Of a stretch of DNA of 64,000 nt, positions 1-9,326 are shown one piece after another; the stretch's first letter is position 1, and the number at the start of each line of letters is the position of its first letter. Location: positions 62,001 to 126,000 of the forward strand of contig JACKKT010000006.1 of the NCBI GenBank assembly GCA_024236295.1, written 5' to 3'. Source of the DNA: Kordiimonadaceae bacterium (GTDB taxonomy: Bacteria; Pseudomonadota; Alphaproteobacteria; Sphingomonadales; Emcibacteraceae). The position numbers and the translations under genes are program-made. The notes under the pieces are model-generated. The model ran no database searches. It had not been told where the DNA came from and was given only the letters and a program-made list of their open reading frames with translations.

Positions 1-1537
1 GCGGGGTGGCAAATTCGTCCCGATAGGTAACAAACTCATCCCGCATTATCGAATAAAGTCGCTGACGGCTTCTTAAAATATCAATAAAGTCTTCTATTTT
101 TTCAGCAAGTTCCTTAAGTTCCCCACCAATATCATCGCGGCCAAGTGCCGTCAGACGGTGTAGACGAAGTTCAAGTATGGCCCGAACCTGTTTTTCTGAA
201 AGTTTATATTTACCGTCAACAATCATTCGCCCCGGTTCATTGATCAGTTCAATATAGCCGGCAACATCAACCGCATCCCAGTCTTCGGCAAGAAGTGAAT
301 CACGGGCATCTGCCGGATTGGCAGACTGACGGATCATCGCAACAATTTTATCAAGGTTATTAACCGCAATCACAAGACCGACCAACACATGGGCCCTGTC
401 CCGGGCTTTACCCAGTCTGAATTTGGTGCGGCGGGTAATGACCTCTTCACGGAAGCGAATGAAATTTTCAATAATATCAAGCAAAGTCAGAACCTGAGGA
501 CGGCCACCACAAAGCGCCAGAACATTAGCGCCAAAGCTTGTCTGGAGCGGTGTATAGCGGAAAAGCTGGTTAAGAACTACATCGGCAACAGCATCACGTT
601 TTACTTCAACCACCACACGAACACCGTCACGGTCACTTTCATCACGGATATCGGCGATCCCTTCAATTCTTTTACTGCGGACACAATCCGCAATATTTTC
701 GATCATCCGGGATTTATTAACCTGATAAGGCACTTCGGTAATGATAATGGCCTCACGCCCTTGTTTAAACTCCTCAATATGGGTTCGTCCGCGCATAACA
801 ATGGACCCACGACCAGTCATTTCCGCTGAACGGGCACCTGCCCCGCCCATTATCAGTCCACCGGTCGGAAAATCAGGTCCCGGGACAATCTCAACCAGTT
901 CCTCAACCGATATTTCCGGATTATCAATATAGGCACAACAGGCATCAAGAACTTCCCCCAGGTTATGCGGCGGAATATTGGTTGCCATACCAACCGCAAT
1001 ACCGCCCGCACCATTAACCAGAAGGTTCGGAAAACGCGCCGGAAGCACTGTTGGTTCATGCTCACTTTCATCATAGTTTGCCTGGAATACAACCGTATCC
1101 TGATCAATATCTTCCAGCAAGCCGCTGGCGCTTTTGGCCATCCGCGCTTCGGTATAACGCATGGCCGCCGGCGGATCACCGTCCATCGAGCCAAAGTTAC
1201 CCTGCCCGTCAATCAGTGGTAGTCTTAAGGAAAAATCCTGTGCCATACGCACCATCGCATCATAAATGGCACTGTCACCATGAGGGTGGTATTTACCCAT
1301 AACGTCCCCGACCACACGGGCCGATTTACGGTATGGTTTGGTCCAGTCATAGTTATTTTCATACATGGAATAGAGAATACGGCGATGAACAGGCTTAAGC
1401 CCGTCGCGCACATCCGGCAGTGCCCTTGATACGATCACGCTCATCGCATAATCAAGGTAGGAAGTTTTCATTTCCTCTTCAATGGTGATATTGGAGATGT
1501 TTTTATCCGGATTTTCGGAGACGGTATTATCGGTCAA
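1..1537 (-). CDS. gyrA: DNA gyrase subunit A, N-terminal part (runs off the left edge)
   Basis: GyrA is the breakage-reunion subunit of DNA gyrase, which introduces negative supercoils using ATP with GyrB. Read on the minus strand, the frame gives the family N-terminus SYLDYAMSVIVSRALPDVRD, then HPHGDSAIYDA (quinolone-resistance-determining region with the usual Ser and Asp, i.e. a sensitive-type sequence), the catalytic Tyr in MRYTEARM, and NLLVNGAGGIAVGMATNIPP. Only about 512 residues are inside the window, so the C-terminal beta-pinwheel domain is not visible. The phrase ANYDESEHEPTVLPARFP favours GyrA over ParC. No ATG fits ahead of the conserved start; I chose TTG at 1537, which has a modest AAAGGG element seven bases upstream and gives a normal 20-odd residue leader. 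Identity is very secure; the TTG start is an inference. Confidence 0.97.
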   Translation of the reverse strand, partial: MTDNTVSENPDKNISNITIEEEMKTSYLDYAMSVIVSRALPDVRDGLKPVHRRILYSMYENNYDWTKPYRKSARVVGDVMGKYHPHGDSAIYDAMVRMAQDFSLRLPLIDGQGNFGSMDGDPPAAMRYTEARMAKSASGLLEDIDQDTVVFQANYDESEHEPTVLPARFPNLLVNGAGGIAVGMATNIPPHNLGEVLDACCAYIDNPEISVEELVEIVPGPDFPTGGLIMGGAGARSAEMTGRGSIVMRGRTHIEEFKQGREAIIITEVPYQVNKSRMIENIADCVRSKRIEGIADIRDESDRDGVRVVVEVKRDAVADVVLNQLFRYTPLQTSFGANVLALCGGRPQVLTLLDIIENFIRFREEVITRRTKFRLGKARDRAHVLVGLVIAVNNLDKIVAMIRQSANPADARDSLLAEDWDAVDVAGYIELINEPGRMIVDGKYKLSEKQVRAILELRLHRLTALGRDDIGGELKELAEKIEDFIDILRSRQRLYSIMRDEFVTYRDEFATP

Positions 1538-1848
1538 ATTTTTGCCCTTTTGGATTACTTATTCTTTTAAATTTGCCCCATATTTTCTACTCAGAAAAAT
1601 GCGGCAAACCTGACCCCCGTTTATACAAAATATATCCCCTCATAGCAAGAAGCAGGACCATATTTATAGACTTTTTCAGCAATTATTTTTCTGTCAGAAA
1701 AATGTCTTATTTATCCCATTAAAATCAATAAGTTATAGTACTTGTAAATATTTGAATTTCAGCAATAAAAATAAGCCCCCATCCATAACCGAAAAACAGC
1801 TGCATAATATTCCTGAAAAATAAAAAAAGCATAACAATGACTTGTTTT
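1538..1848. other. AT-rich intergenic region between gyrA and the OFA transporter gene
   Basis: This stretch of about 310 bases lies upstream of gyrA and downstream of the transporter gene, both on the minus strand, so it should hold the gyrA promoter. I see no convincing coding frame, no clean terminator with a T run, and no palindrome beyond a short TTTTCTG/CAGAAAA pair near 1687-1701 whose one-base loop is too small to fold well. Confidence 0.5.
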
Positions 1849-3468
1849 TTAACTGGCAAAAAGGGCTGAAGCCTTCTGAATCGCGATAGTAAGCCCGATC
1901 AAAAAAGGCACTCCCACCGCAAGCCAGACCAAAACACCAAGAAACCCGAATGAGCCACGCGCAGCACTCATCACATGGGACGTGATATTATCCTCGTGTG
2001 ACTGCGCGCGCTCGCTCGCAAGTTCTTCATCACTCATTGTTACATCATCCTTGACTGGACGCACCAAAAGATTACAAATCAGCCCTATCAGTAAAAGAAC
2101 AGCCATCATATAAAGTGTTCGGTCATAAACAAGATTGGCCGCCATACCGCTTTTGAGCTGCGCTTCACGCACTGCTGCAATCAGTAACGGTCCTGCAATC
2201 CCCGCGACCGACCAGGCGGTCAGCAATCTCCCATGAATTGCCCCAACCATCTGGGTGCCGAAAATATCAGCCAGATAGGCCGGAACCGTTGCAAAACCAC
2301 CACCATATAAGGTCAGTATGATACAGATGGCAATGACGAATAATCCCGCCAGGCCCATATGGCCAAGGGTCGGCAGACTGCAATAAAGCAGAATACCCAG
2401 AATAAAAAACACGCTGTAAGTATTGGTCCGCCCCAGTTTATCGGAAAGCGAAGCCCAGAATAACCGCCCGATACTGTTAAAAAGGCTAATGAGCCCGACA
2501 AGTCCACCTGCCGCAGCAGCAATCATCGCTATTTGCTCCGCTGTTGGCGACGCATCCCCCGCAAGTCCCAGCAGTCTTGCACCAAAGACTTCCTGAAACA
2601 TTGGGCTGGCCATTGATATAACGGCAATCCCCGCCGTTACATTTAGGCATAACACCGCCCAGATCAGCCAGAATTGCGGTGTTTTCCATGCCCGATCAAG
2701 ATGGACATGGCGTGATGTAATTTTATTATTCACTGTCGCATTTTCCGGTGGCGTCCATCCTGTTGGTTGCCAGTTGGTCGGAGGCACACGAAAGCCAAAG
2801 GCCCCGGCCGACATCACCAGAAAATAAACAACTCCCATGATGATAAGTGTCGTTGCCACCCCAAGGGTCCCATCCGCTTCAAAATGAGCCATCAGTCCCA
2901 CCGCAAGGGGTGCGCCAATCATGGCTCCGCCGCCATAGCCCATAATGGCAAAGCCCGTGGCCATACCGCGACGGTCAGGAAACCATTTAATCAAAGTCGA
3001 AACCGGCGATATATAACCAAGCCCCTGCCCGATCCCGCCAAGCACACCGCAGCCAAGATAAACCAACCACAACTGATGCATAAAGACACCGATACCGCCA
3101 ATCATCAGCCCGCCGCCCCAACAAAGGGCAGCAATGAAGCCTGCCTTTCTTGGACCCGCATGTTCAAGCCATGCCCCCCAGATTGCCGCGGAAATACCGA
3201 GCATGGCAATGAAGGTTTCAAAAATATGGGTTACCTGTGAGACTGTCCAATTACACTTTGTGGTAGTGAGGGCAGTAAAAAAGCCGATATCCAGACAAGT
3301 ATTCATTTCCGGATAATCAAGCTGCATGCTCATCGGCAGCCAGAAGACGGAAAAACCATATGCCATACCAATACATAGGTGAATAGCCAGTGCCGCTGGC
3401 GGCACCAGCCAACGATTAAAATTGGGCCCCGCGATAATATGCTGTCTTTCCAATGAGCTCATAGCCAT
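1849..3468 (-). CDS. MFS transporter of the OFA (oxalate/formate antiporter) family
   Basis: This is a 539-residue inner-membrane transporter of the major facilitator superfamily. The N-terminus NFNRWLVPPAALAIHLCIG and the following GMAYGFSVFWLP are typical of the OFA branch, whose known member exchanges oxalate and formate. Many hydrophobic segments follow, with the MFS loop WFPDRRGMATG at about residue 165 and the second-half loop SDKLGR at about residue 340. The C-terminus carries an extra loop and a final hydrophobic segment (about residues 505-535), seen in longer OFA proteins. A good AAGGGG ribosome site sits eight bases before the ATG. The substrate cannot be read from sequence; an organic-acid anion is a family-level guess. 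It stands alone, with gyrA downstream and a divergent gene upstream. Confidence 0.9.
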   Translation of the reverse strand: MAMSSLERQHIIAGPNFNRWLVPPAALAIHLCIGMAYGFSVFWLPMSMQLDYPEMNTCLDIGFFTALTTTKCNWTVSQVTHIFETFIAMLGISAAIWGAWLEHAGPRKAGFIAALCWGGGLMIGGIGVFMHQLWLVYLGCGVLGGIGQGLGYISPVSTLIKWFPDRRGMATGFAIMGYGGGAMIGAPLAVGLMAHFEADGTLGVATTLIIMGVVYFLVMSAGAFGFRVPPTNWQPTGWTPPENATVNNKITSRHVHLDRAWKTPQFWLIWAVLCLNVTAGIAVISMASPMFQEVFGARLLGLAGDASPTAEQIAMIAAAAGGLVGLISLFNSIGRLFWASLSDKLGRTNTYSVFFILGILLYCSLPTLGHMGLAGLFVIAICIILTLYGGGFATVPAYLADIFGTQMVGAIHGRLLTAWSVAGIAGPLLIAAVREAQLKSGMAANLVYDRTLYMMAVLLLIGLICNLLVRPVKDDVTMSDEELASERAQSHEDNITSHVMSAARGSFGFLGVLVWLAVGVPFLIGLTIAIQKASALFAS

Positions 3469-3661
3469 TTTAGGTTTCCCCTTTAATTCTTCCCTGATTT
3501 ATTTTTAGTCTATAACTGCTATTTCATTTAGTCCAGACAGGAATAAAGACCTTTCCATAAGGCGAATATTGAGAATTCCCGTAAATAAGGATAGTATCTC
3601 GAAGTGAAAAAAGGCACTCTATAAAAAGAGCAATATATTAAAAGGGATTGGAATATTTTCG

Positions 3662-5167
3662 GTGTCGAATTCAAATAAGCAAAATCAAAAAAAATACTAT
3701 AATAACAGTGATTTAAAAGTAATATCTTCACTTGAAAAATTTTATCGGGAAAGCAAAAATACAGTTTTAAATAATGCGGCACAAGGTTGGTTTTTTACCG
3801 CTAGTATGGACAGACACTATATTGGGAATAATAAGTCCGCTGGTAAAAGGAAATTGCCGCCAACAGAATTAAAAATTAATCATGCAAAAAAAATAAAAGA
3901 TTACGTTCCAGTTCGAAGCGCTGCACAAACAATTGAATTTTTAAATGAAGAAACTGATATCGTCCTGAAATACAATAAGTTAAAAGATCTCATTATTAAT
4001 TCTGATCCCAACCTAACTATGGACAGCTTTGTTGATAAGACTGAAGCTGACATAACAGTAGCGCAGGACATTTGTTTTTCAGAAAAAGCTCTAAATATCG
4101 TTATTATCGGAGGCGGAATTACAGGCTTGTATTTGGCATCTAGCCTTAAAAATACATTTGGTAAAAAAGCTAATATACTTGTCCTTGATAACCGGTCAGA
4201 TTCTGAACATTTCAGAAAGATCTTTGACCGGGAGTGGGTAACCCATATTCATGCTGAACTTGTTCAAAAATATACACCTCCAAATATTTGGCAATTGCTA
4301 GATTGTTTTGGTTTGGGTGATTTGGCGGGACTACCAATAAATATGATGGAAGCTTTATTTATGCTTTCGTGCAAAGAATTAGGAGTCCATTTTTATTTTT
4401 CACCAAACCTGGATTTTTCAAAGCTTAAAAATAGTTCTATCAGTTTCTTTTTTGATGCAACAGGTGGGCGACTGGAGGGATGTGAATATGGCTCATCAAC
4501 ACCGCCGGAATTTACCTTAAATTTGCCGAACAAGCCAATGGAGTATAGTTTTGCCGGGGTAAAACAGCTTTTTTATAAGCCAGGTACAATGCCTGGCTTT
4601 GTCAATACTATATTAAGGGCATCCGGTCCCTTTCATATTCCATATTTGGGCCAAACAAGAATTTTGACACACCTGTTTAAAATCACCGGAATACCGCAAA
4701 GCCTTTTTAGTGAAGTTCTGGATTTTATTCTTCCAATAAACAGTAAAAACACATTTTATATCTGGAATGGCGTTCTGATAGAGGAATTAAATCATGGGCT
4801 GGTGCTTATCAATATTTCTATAGAAGAATATGATATATTATCATCAGTTATTGATAATCCGGTCAATTTAATATCGTTCATAGACAATAATCCAGATAAA
4901 TTAAACTCATTGAATAAACATATCTATTCATTAATTGGTAGACTTATTGAGCTGGACGAAGGCAATAATATAAAAATCAATCCACCCTTTCGTTATGCAC
5001 CCTATATAAACCTGAATGGTGAACTGGGCACTTTCCAGGGAAAACAGATATTCCCAGTGGGAGACAGCTATTTTTGCGGTCATCCTAAAGTTGGAAATGG
5101 ATTATGGACCCACCTTGGTTTTATCAATCATATTGTGCAGGAAATTCAAACCAGCCTAAAATCATGA
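3662..5167 (+). CDS. FAD-dependent oxidoreductase/monooxygenase-like protein, orphan and AT-rich
   Basis: This 501-residue protein is predicted to bind FAD, but its substrate is unknown. A Rossmann dinucleotide-binding motif VIIGGGITGLYLASSL begins near residue 147. Near residue 465 lies FPVGDSYFCGHPKVGNGLW, which fits the GD fingerprint that contacts the FAD ribityl chain in class A flavoprotein monooxygenases. Two features are unusual. About 140 residues precede the Rossmann fold and resemble no family I recognise. The base composition and codon use are distinctly more AT-rich than the neighbouring housekeeping genes, which suggests acquisition by transfer. The start is GTG with only a distant AAAGGG element, so the true start may lie further in. 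No partner reductase or pathway gene adjoins it. I recognise the fold but not the gene. Confidence 0.7.
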   Translation: MSNSNKQNQKKYYNNSDLKVISSLEKFYRESKNTVLNNAAQGWFFTASMDRHYIGNNKSAGKRKLPPTELKINHAKKIKDYVPVRSAAQTIEFLNEETDIVLKYNKLKDLIINSDPNLTMDSFVDKTEADITVAQDICFSEKALNIVIIGGGITGLYLASSLKNTFGKKANILVLDNRSDSEHFRKIFDREWVTHIHAELVQKYTPPNIWQLLDCFGLGDLAGLPINMMEALFMLSCKELGVHFYFSPNLDFSKLKNSSISFFFDATGGRLEGCEYGSSTPPEFTLNLPNKPMEYSFAGVKQLFYKPGTMPGFVNTILRASGPFHIPYLGQTRILTHLFKITGIPQSLFSEVLDFILPINSKNTFYIWNGVLIEELNHGLVLINISIEEYDILSSVIDNPVNLISFIDNNPDKLNSLNKHIYSLIGRLIELDEGNNIKINPPFRYAPYINLNGELGTFQGKQIFPVGDSYFCGHPKVGNGLWTHLGFINHIVQEIQTSLKS

Positions 5168-5297
5168 ATATCATTGACGGAGCATATAAACGCTAAATAT
5201 TTTCCACCTTTCTGCCATGCCGTTAGCCCGACAGATTTTGACCGCGATCGGTCCCTAGAATATTAAATTCTTATTATATGAAATAATTACACTATAA

Positions 5298-6080
5298 CTA
5301 ATTTTCATCAGTATCTGAGTTTATGTTTTCCTGACCATCAAGATAATCAATTGCATCAAGCAACATTTCTCTATTCAGATTGTCTAAGCGGTTCAACCTT
5401 CCGGTTCTGACAAATTTTACTTGGTTAATACCGGCTTTTTCATATTTTTTGATTTCCTGAGTATTATCAATTTGCTTAAATCGATCGCGGCCCGCAATAA
5501 AATAATAACGGTTTAAACGCATTAAATCGACACGTTCTGGTTCTTTTTTGCGCCATGTTCCGGGATTACAATTTACATAAATGGCACCCTTAATAATATT
5601 AGGGTAATTCATCGCGACAGCCCCGGCGTTAACACATCCCCCTACCGAAGAAGTATAAACACGACTTGTATTAATTTTGTATTTTTGCTGCAACATTACA
5701 GGTGCTAAAATACTGATTATCAATTCTTTCTTTAGCGGATATTCTCCCCCCTTGCCAACTATACTGATTAAAATCATATTCCGTTCTTCCATTGCTGTGT
5801 CCCAGCCAATGGGATGCTCAATTTTATTTGTATAAAATTGAAAAAGTAAAATTCCGGGCGGGATTCCGGGATCATAGGTTTCCGGCACATAAACGGACCA
5901 GGTAATTTCTTCATCTATATCAAGAATTTTTTTAAATTCATTGGCATTTTCTTTTCCCAGGATCTTTTCGCTGGTGCTTGTAATGGTGAAAACTCCTGTT
6001 TGAACGGTTTGTGCATTGACAATTGTTGATTGCATGAAAATGACAATCGCTGCAATAAATGTGGTAGGTTTTAAATACAT
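5298..6080 (-). CDS. Secreted alpha/beta-hydrolase-like protein, possibly non-canonical
   Basis: A signal peptide (about residues 1-23, ending VNAQ) is followed by a domain resembling poly(hydroxyalkanoate)-depolymerase or esterase-type alpha/beta hydrolases. Visible hallmarks are WSVYVPETYDPGIPPGILLF (first strands), then VYTSSVGGCVNAGAVAMNYP, which occupies the place of the nucleophile elbow, and FIAGRDRF, where the acid residue normally follows. The elbow reads T-S-S-V-G instead of G-x-S-x-G, and no clear catalytic histidine is seen near the C-terminus (a late stretch has RTGRLNR). It may therefore be an inactive or diverged hydrolase of 260 residues. The ATG start has a weak GGGGGAAAATG context. 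It is convergent with the flavoprotein gene, with no operon partner. Function is unknown. Confidence 0.6.
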   Translation of the reverse strand: MYLKPTTFIAAIVIFMQSTIVNAQTVQTGVFTITSTSEKILGKENANEFKKILDIDEEITWSVYVPETYDPGIPPGILLFQFYTNKIEHPIGWDTAMEERNMILISIVGKGGEYPLKKELIISILAPVMLQQKYKINTSRVYTSSVGGCVNAGAVAMNYPNIIKGAIYVNCNPGTWRKKEPERVDLMRLNRYYFIAGRDRFKQIDNTQEIKKYEKAGINQVKFVRTGRLNRLDNLNREMLLDAIDYLDGQENINSDTDEN

Positions 6081-6168
6081 TTTCCCCCGGCATTGATATG
6101 TTTATGATTAGATTTCTGAATTAATTAAACCACAAACTGTCCAGTACCACAATTTATTTTCTGTTGTT

Positions 6169-6636
6169 TTAAGAAACCACAATAAGTTCGGCCTCTATTA
6201 CATCAAATAAATTTTGTGTATTTGTGTTAAACACAGCATTCGGCGCACCGGCCGCCGCCCATATATTTTCATATGTAAAAAGCACATTATCAAAATAGGT
6301 TTTTATCGGGATAAGATGCCCGATCGGGGCTACCCCGCCAATAGCAAAGCCGGTTTCCTTGCGAATTCGGTTTGGGTCCGCCCGTTTCAGCGTTTCACCA
6401 ATGATCTTCGATACTTTCTTTAAGTCAACATCATGTCCACCGCTGACCAGAAGAAGGATCAATTCTCCTGACATTTCTCCCTCAAAAATAAGAGACTTGA
6501 CAATCTGTCCCACTTCGCCGCCGCACGCTGCCGCTGCTTCTTTCGCTGTTCTAGTGCTTTCCGGCATTCTTTCGACACTGATCTTAAGTCCAAGATCCGC
6601 TGCTGCCTGCTCCACCCGTTTTATGCTTTTTGACAT
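6169..6636 (-). CDS. YbaK/EbsC-family aminoacyl-tRNA deacylase-like protein
   Basis: Proteins of this family hydrolyse mischarged tRNA in trans (for example Cys-tRNA(Pro)) or are related single-domain editing factors. Visible family features are the N-terminal helix VEQAAADLGL, the segment TAKEAAAACGGEVGQIVKSLIF that forms the substrate pocket with its conserved Lys, and the loop AIGGVAPIGH. The protein is 155 residues from the chosen start MSKSIKRV, a normal family length. I prefer this ATG at 6636, which has GGA about nine bases upstream, over an ATG 42 bases earlier that has no ribosome site. The substrate subgroup (YbaK, ProX or another) cannot be decided by eye. It lies upstream of, and divergent from, terC. 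Confidence 0.88.
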   Translation of the reverse strand: MSKSIKRVEQAAADLGLKISVERMPESTRTAKEAAAACGGEVGQIVKSLIFEGEMSGELILLLVSGGHDVDLKKVSKIIGETLKRADPNRIRKETGFAIGGVAPIGHLIPIKTYFDNVLFTYENIWAAAGAPNAVFNTNTQNLFDVIEAELIVVS

Positions 6637-6803
6637 AATAATATTCCGTTTACTCTGTGAAGCCGTCATAATGCACATAAAAAAAACGACAGCAAACTAA
6701 AATAATCCGTTTTCAGGTGCATTAATTTTTTTGCCATGTATATTTCAAGAAATTCTAAGTACAGGCATATCAGCTGTAGAATTATTAAAAAGGTTTTAAA
6801 AAT

Positions 6804-7511
6804 ATGGAATTGTTTTTTGATCCGGCAATCTGGGCAGCATTTGTAACTTTAACCTTGTTGGAAATTGTTTTGGGGATTGATAATCTGATCCTTATCTCCA
6901 TTCTGACAGATAAGCTTCCTGAGCATCAAAAACCACTGGCCAGAAAACTCGGGCTTGGGGCCGCCCTGCTGACAAGGCTGTTATTGCTTTCTCTGGTTTT
7001 TTGGATGGCCCATCTTGAAAAAACACTTTTTATCGCTTTTGATCATGAAATTTCATGGCGGGATATAATGCTGATGATTGGCGGACTATTTCTGCTCGCA
7101 AAAGGCACCCTGGAAATCCACGATAAGATAGAAGGGGAAGATCAGGCGGAAACCACCAATTCCAAAAAGGCCGCCTTTATGGCCGTGATCGTGCAGATTT
7201 CCATTATGGATATTGTATTTTCCTTTGATTCAGTCATGACCGCTATTGGTATTGCTGACCATCTTCCTGTCATGATTGCCGCCATTCTTATTTCCGTTGC
7301 CATTATGGTTCTGGCTGTTGATCAGGTCAGCCGGTTTATAAATAATCATCCTACCATAAAAGTTCTCGCGCTGAGTTACATGCTTTTAATCGGTTTTGCT
7401 TTAATTGGTGAAGGACTGGAAATGCAAATTCCCAAAGGGTATCTGTATTTTGCCATGGCCTTTTCATCATTTGTCGAAGCCATTAATATGGCCGTGCGAA
7501 AACGGATGTAA
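6804..7511 (+). CDS. TerC-family integral membrane protein
   Basis: This 235-residue protein belongs to the TerC family, membrane proteins linked to tellurite resistance and to metal-ion (manganese or calcium) handling at the membrane. The two diagnostic acidic membrane motifs are present: LEIVLGIDNLILI near residue 19 and DIVFSFDSVMTAIGI near residue 137. About seven hydrophobic segments are visible, with a charged cytosolic loop at about residues 110-130. The length matches the short YkoY/YoaE-like group. The ATG has an AAAGG element ten bases upstream. I looked for a yybP-ykoY manganese riboswitch in the 125 bases upstream and did not see its conserved elements. Substrate is not determined. 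Confidence 0.9.
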   Translation: MELFFDPAIWAAFVTLTLLEIVLGIDNLILISILTDKLPEHQKPLARKLGLGAALLTRLLLLSLVFWMAHLEKTLFIAFDHEISWRDIMLMIGGLFLLAKGTLEIHDKIEGEDQAETTNSKKAAFMAVIVQISIMDIVFSFDSVMTAIGIADHLPVMIAAILISVAIMVLAVDQVSRFINNHPTIKVLALSYMLLIGFALIGEGLEMQIPKGYLYFAMAFSSFVEAINMAVRKRM

Positions 7512-7633
7512 CCTAAAAACAGATCACAAAACATCCTGAACTCTTTTTAGTTCCGATCAGGCGATAATAAAAATAGCATGCCCTCTTTAATGCCATTTGT
7601 CGCACCAGATGGTTATTTGATCGAATTCAGGTT

Positions 7634-7685
7634 GTCATAGCTTATGATAATAAGCTTACTGACACCGGAAAAGAACAAATTCCGG
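7634..7685 (+). promoter_or_regulatory. Nested inverted repeats in the leader of the serine hydrolase gene
   Basis: Two adjacent dyads precede the gene that starts at 7699. The first is GTCA-t-AGCTTAT (7634-7645) mirrored by ATAAGCT-tac-TGAC (7650-7663) around GATA. The second is CCGGAA (7665-7670) mirrored by TTCCGG (7680-7685), whose right arm touches the GGAAGGG ribosome site. The first could be a repressor operator or an mRNA stem; the second could affect access to the ribosome site. The repeats are seen; the roles are inference. Confidence 0.4.
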
Positions 7686-7698
7686 AAGGGCGAAGCAC

Positions 7699-9168
7699 AT
7701 GACATCACTGATCATTCGAAAATTAAATTTTTCAGCACAATCATCCATATTATTTTTGTCAATGGCAATTTTTTTGCTTTTTGGTCATAGGGCACAAGCA
7801 GATGATCTGGATGATTTTATAAAAGCTCAGATGATCGATCGAAAAATACCAGGCTTACAGCTGGCTGTTATCAAGGATAATGAAATAGTGAAAACGGCAA
7901 GTTACGGTATTGCCAATCTACAGGACAATGTTCCAGTAACCGATAATACCGTTTTTACCATAAATTCCATTACCAAAGCCTTTGTCGGTATTGCTGTCAT
8001 GCAGCTGGTTGAACAGGGGAAAATTGATCTTGATGCTCACCCTCTTGACTATATATCGGATATCCCCGAAGCATGGAATATTGTAACTATCAGACAACTA
8101 CTTACCCATACATCGGGCCTTCCGGATATTATGTCAAATGACGCAAAACTGATTTCCGATCAGGGCGACGCCGCCGCATGGGACCTTGTAAAACAATTAC
8201 CAATGGATTTTAAACCCAACACACAATTCAGATATAATCAGACAAATTATCTTCTGTTAGGAAAAATCATCGAACAGGTAAGCGGTGAAACATTTGAGGA
8301 CTTTATCCGGAAATACCAGTTAGCCAAAGTGGGCATGCCCCGGACAATTGAATCCGGCTTTGCCCATATGGAAATGGTCATTCCCGCCCAGGCCCGCGGA
8401 TATACATATTATAAAACCGGCAATTTGACCAATGTTTACGAGGAGTTCCCACCCTATCTTCGCACGGCCGCGGGGATGAGCTCAAACGCAGCAGAAATGG
8501 CCAATTGGCTGATGGCCCTGCAAAGCGGTCAATTACTCGAAAGCAAGAGCCTGATCACCCTTTGGACGCCAGCCATACTGGATAACGGCAAAACCGGCGG
8601 TTTTAACAGATTTCTGAACGGTTATGCGCTGGGCTGGCCTGTCGTCCGGAGAGCGGAGCATCCCGCCGTAGCGCCAGCCGGTGGCGATCGCGCTTTTGTG
8701 ATTATCTATCCAAAAGACAATCTTTCGGTTGTTATTCTGACAAACCTTATGGGGGCTGGTCCTGATCAGTTCGCTGATGAGGTGGCCGGATATTTCCTGC
8801 CGGCATTAAGCATCAATAATGGTTTTGGCCTATCAAAAGAGCTTAATTCATTCAGAATTAAACTGGAAAACGAAGGGTATGATCAAGCTGTATCGCTTGC
8901 TCAGAATATGAACAACATTTCCTTTGTGGAAAGTGAAATTAACAACTGGGGCTATAGACTGCTAAATAATCTCAGAAAAGAGGATGCCCTTGAAATATTT
9001 AAACTTAATGTCTTTCTCTTTCCTGACCACGCGAACACCTATGACAGTCTCGCTGATGCCTATAGCCGGCTTGGGCAGATTGATGACGCCAAACTCAATT
9101 ACAATAAAGTTCTGGAAATAGACCCAAAAAATCGGAATGCCCAATTTCAGTTAAATAGACTTCAATGA
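7699..9168 (+). CDS. Secreted serine hydrolase (class C beta-lactamase fold) with C-terminal TPR
   Basis: This 489-residue protein has a long N-terminal signal peptide (cleavage near HRAQA-DD at about residue 34) and a penicillin-binding-protein-like serine hydrolase domain of Pfam Beta-lactamase type. The nucleophile motif SxxK is in INSITKAF at about residue 90, and LLTHTSGLPD follows. The YxN motif is altered: the protein has RYNQTNYLLLG, so Gln takes the usual Asn place. The third box reads APAGGDRAF instead of HxG. After about residue 370 the chain continues into a helical tail with a clear TPR-like unit (YDSLADAYSRLGQIDDAKLN). Such tails occur in exported hydrolases of unknown substrate. 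The ribosome site GGAAGGG lies nine bases from the ATG. It is likely an esterase or peptidase, not a resistance enzyme. Confidence 0.85.
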   Translation: MTSLIIRKLNFSAQSSILFLSMAIFLLFGHRAQADDLDDFIKAQMIDRKIPGLQLAVIKDNEIVKTASYGIANLQDNVPVTDNTVFTINSITKAFVGIAVMQLVEQGKIDLDAHPLDYISDIPEAWNIVTIRQLLTHTSGLPDIMSNDAKLISDQGDAAAWDLVKQLPMDFKPNTQFRYNQTNYLLLGKIIEQVSGETFEDFIRKYQLAKVGMPRTIESGFAHMEMVIPAQARGYTYYKTGNLTNVYEEFPPYLRTAAGMSSNAAEMANWLMALQSGQLLESKSLITLWTPAILDNGKTGGFNRFLNGYALGWPVVRRAEHPAVAPAGGDRAFVIIYPKDNLSVVILTNLMGAGPDQFADEVAGYFLPALSINNGFGLSKELNSFRIKLENEGYDQAVSLAQNMNNISFVESEINNWGYRLLNNLRKEDALEIFKLNVFLFPDHANTYDSLADAYSRLGQIDDAKLNYNKVLEIDPKNRNAQFQLNRLQ

Positions 9169-9326
9169 TTTTTATCTGATCCGGTTTTACTGAAAACAGG
9201 GATTTTAGAACGCCTTTTTTAATTGGTTATTTTATTACTGACATTAATTTGTTCATCTTTTATTCAGATTATTTTTATTATTAATTTTTGCTCAGCAACA
9301 ATTTTTATTAGAGGAAATAGTATAAA

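Noticed and set aside
853..1413. Open frames of 60-120 codons inside gyrA
   Set aside because: They lie in other frames of a strongly conserved gene and give sequence with no protein-like features.
6679..6803. Possible yybP-ykoY manganese riboswitch upstream of the TerC gene
   Set aside because: TerC genes often carry one, but the conserved loop sequences and paired helices are not visible in this 125-base leader.
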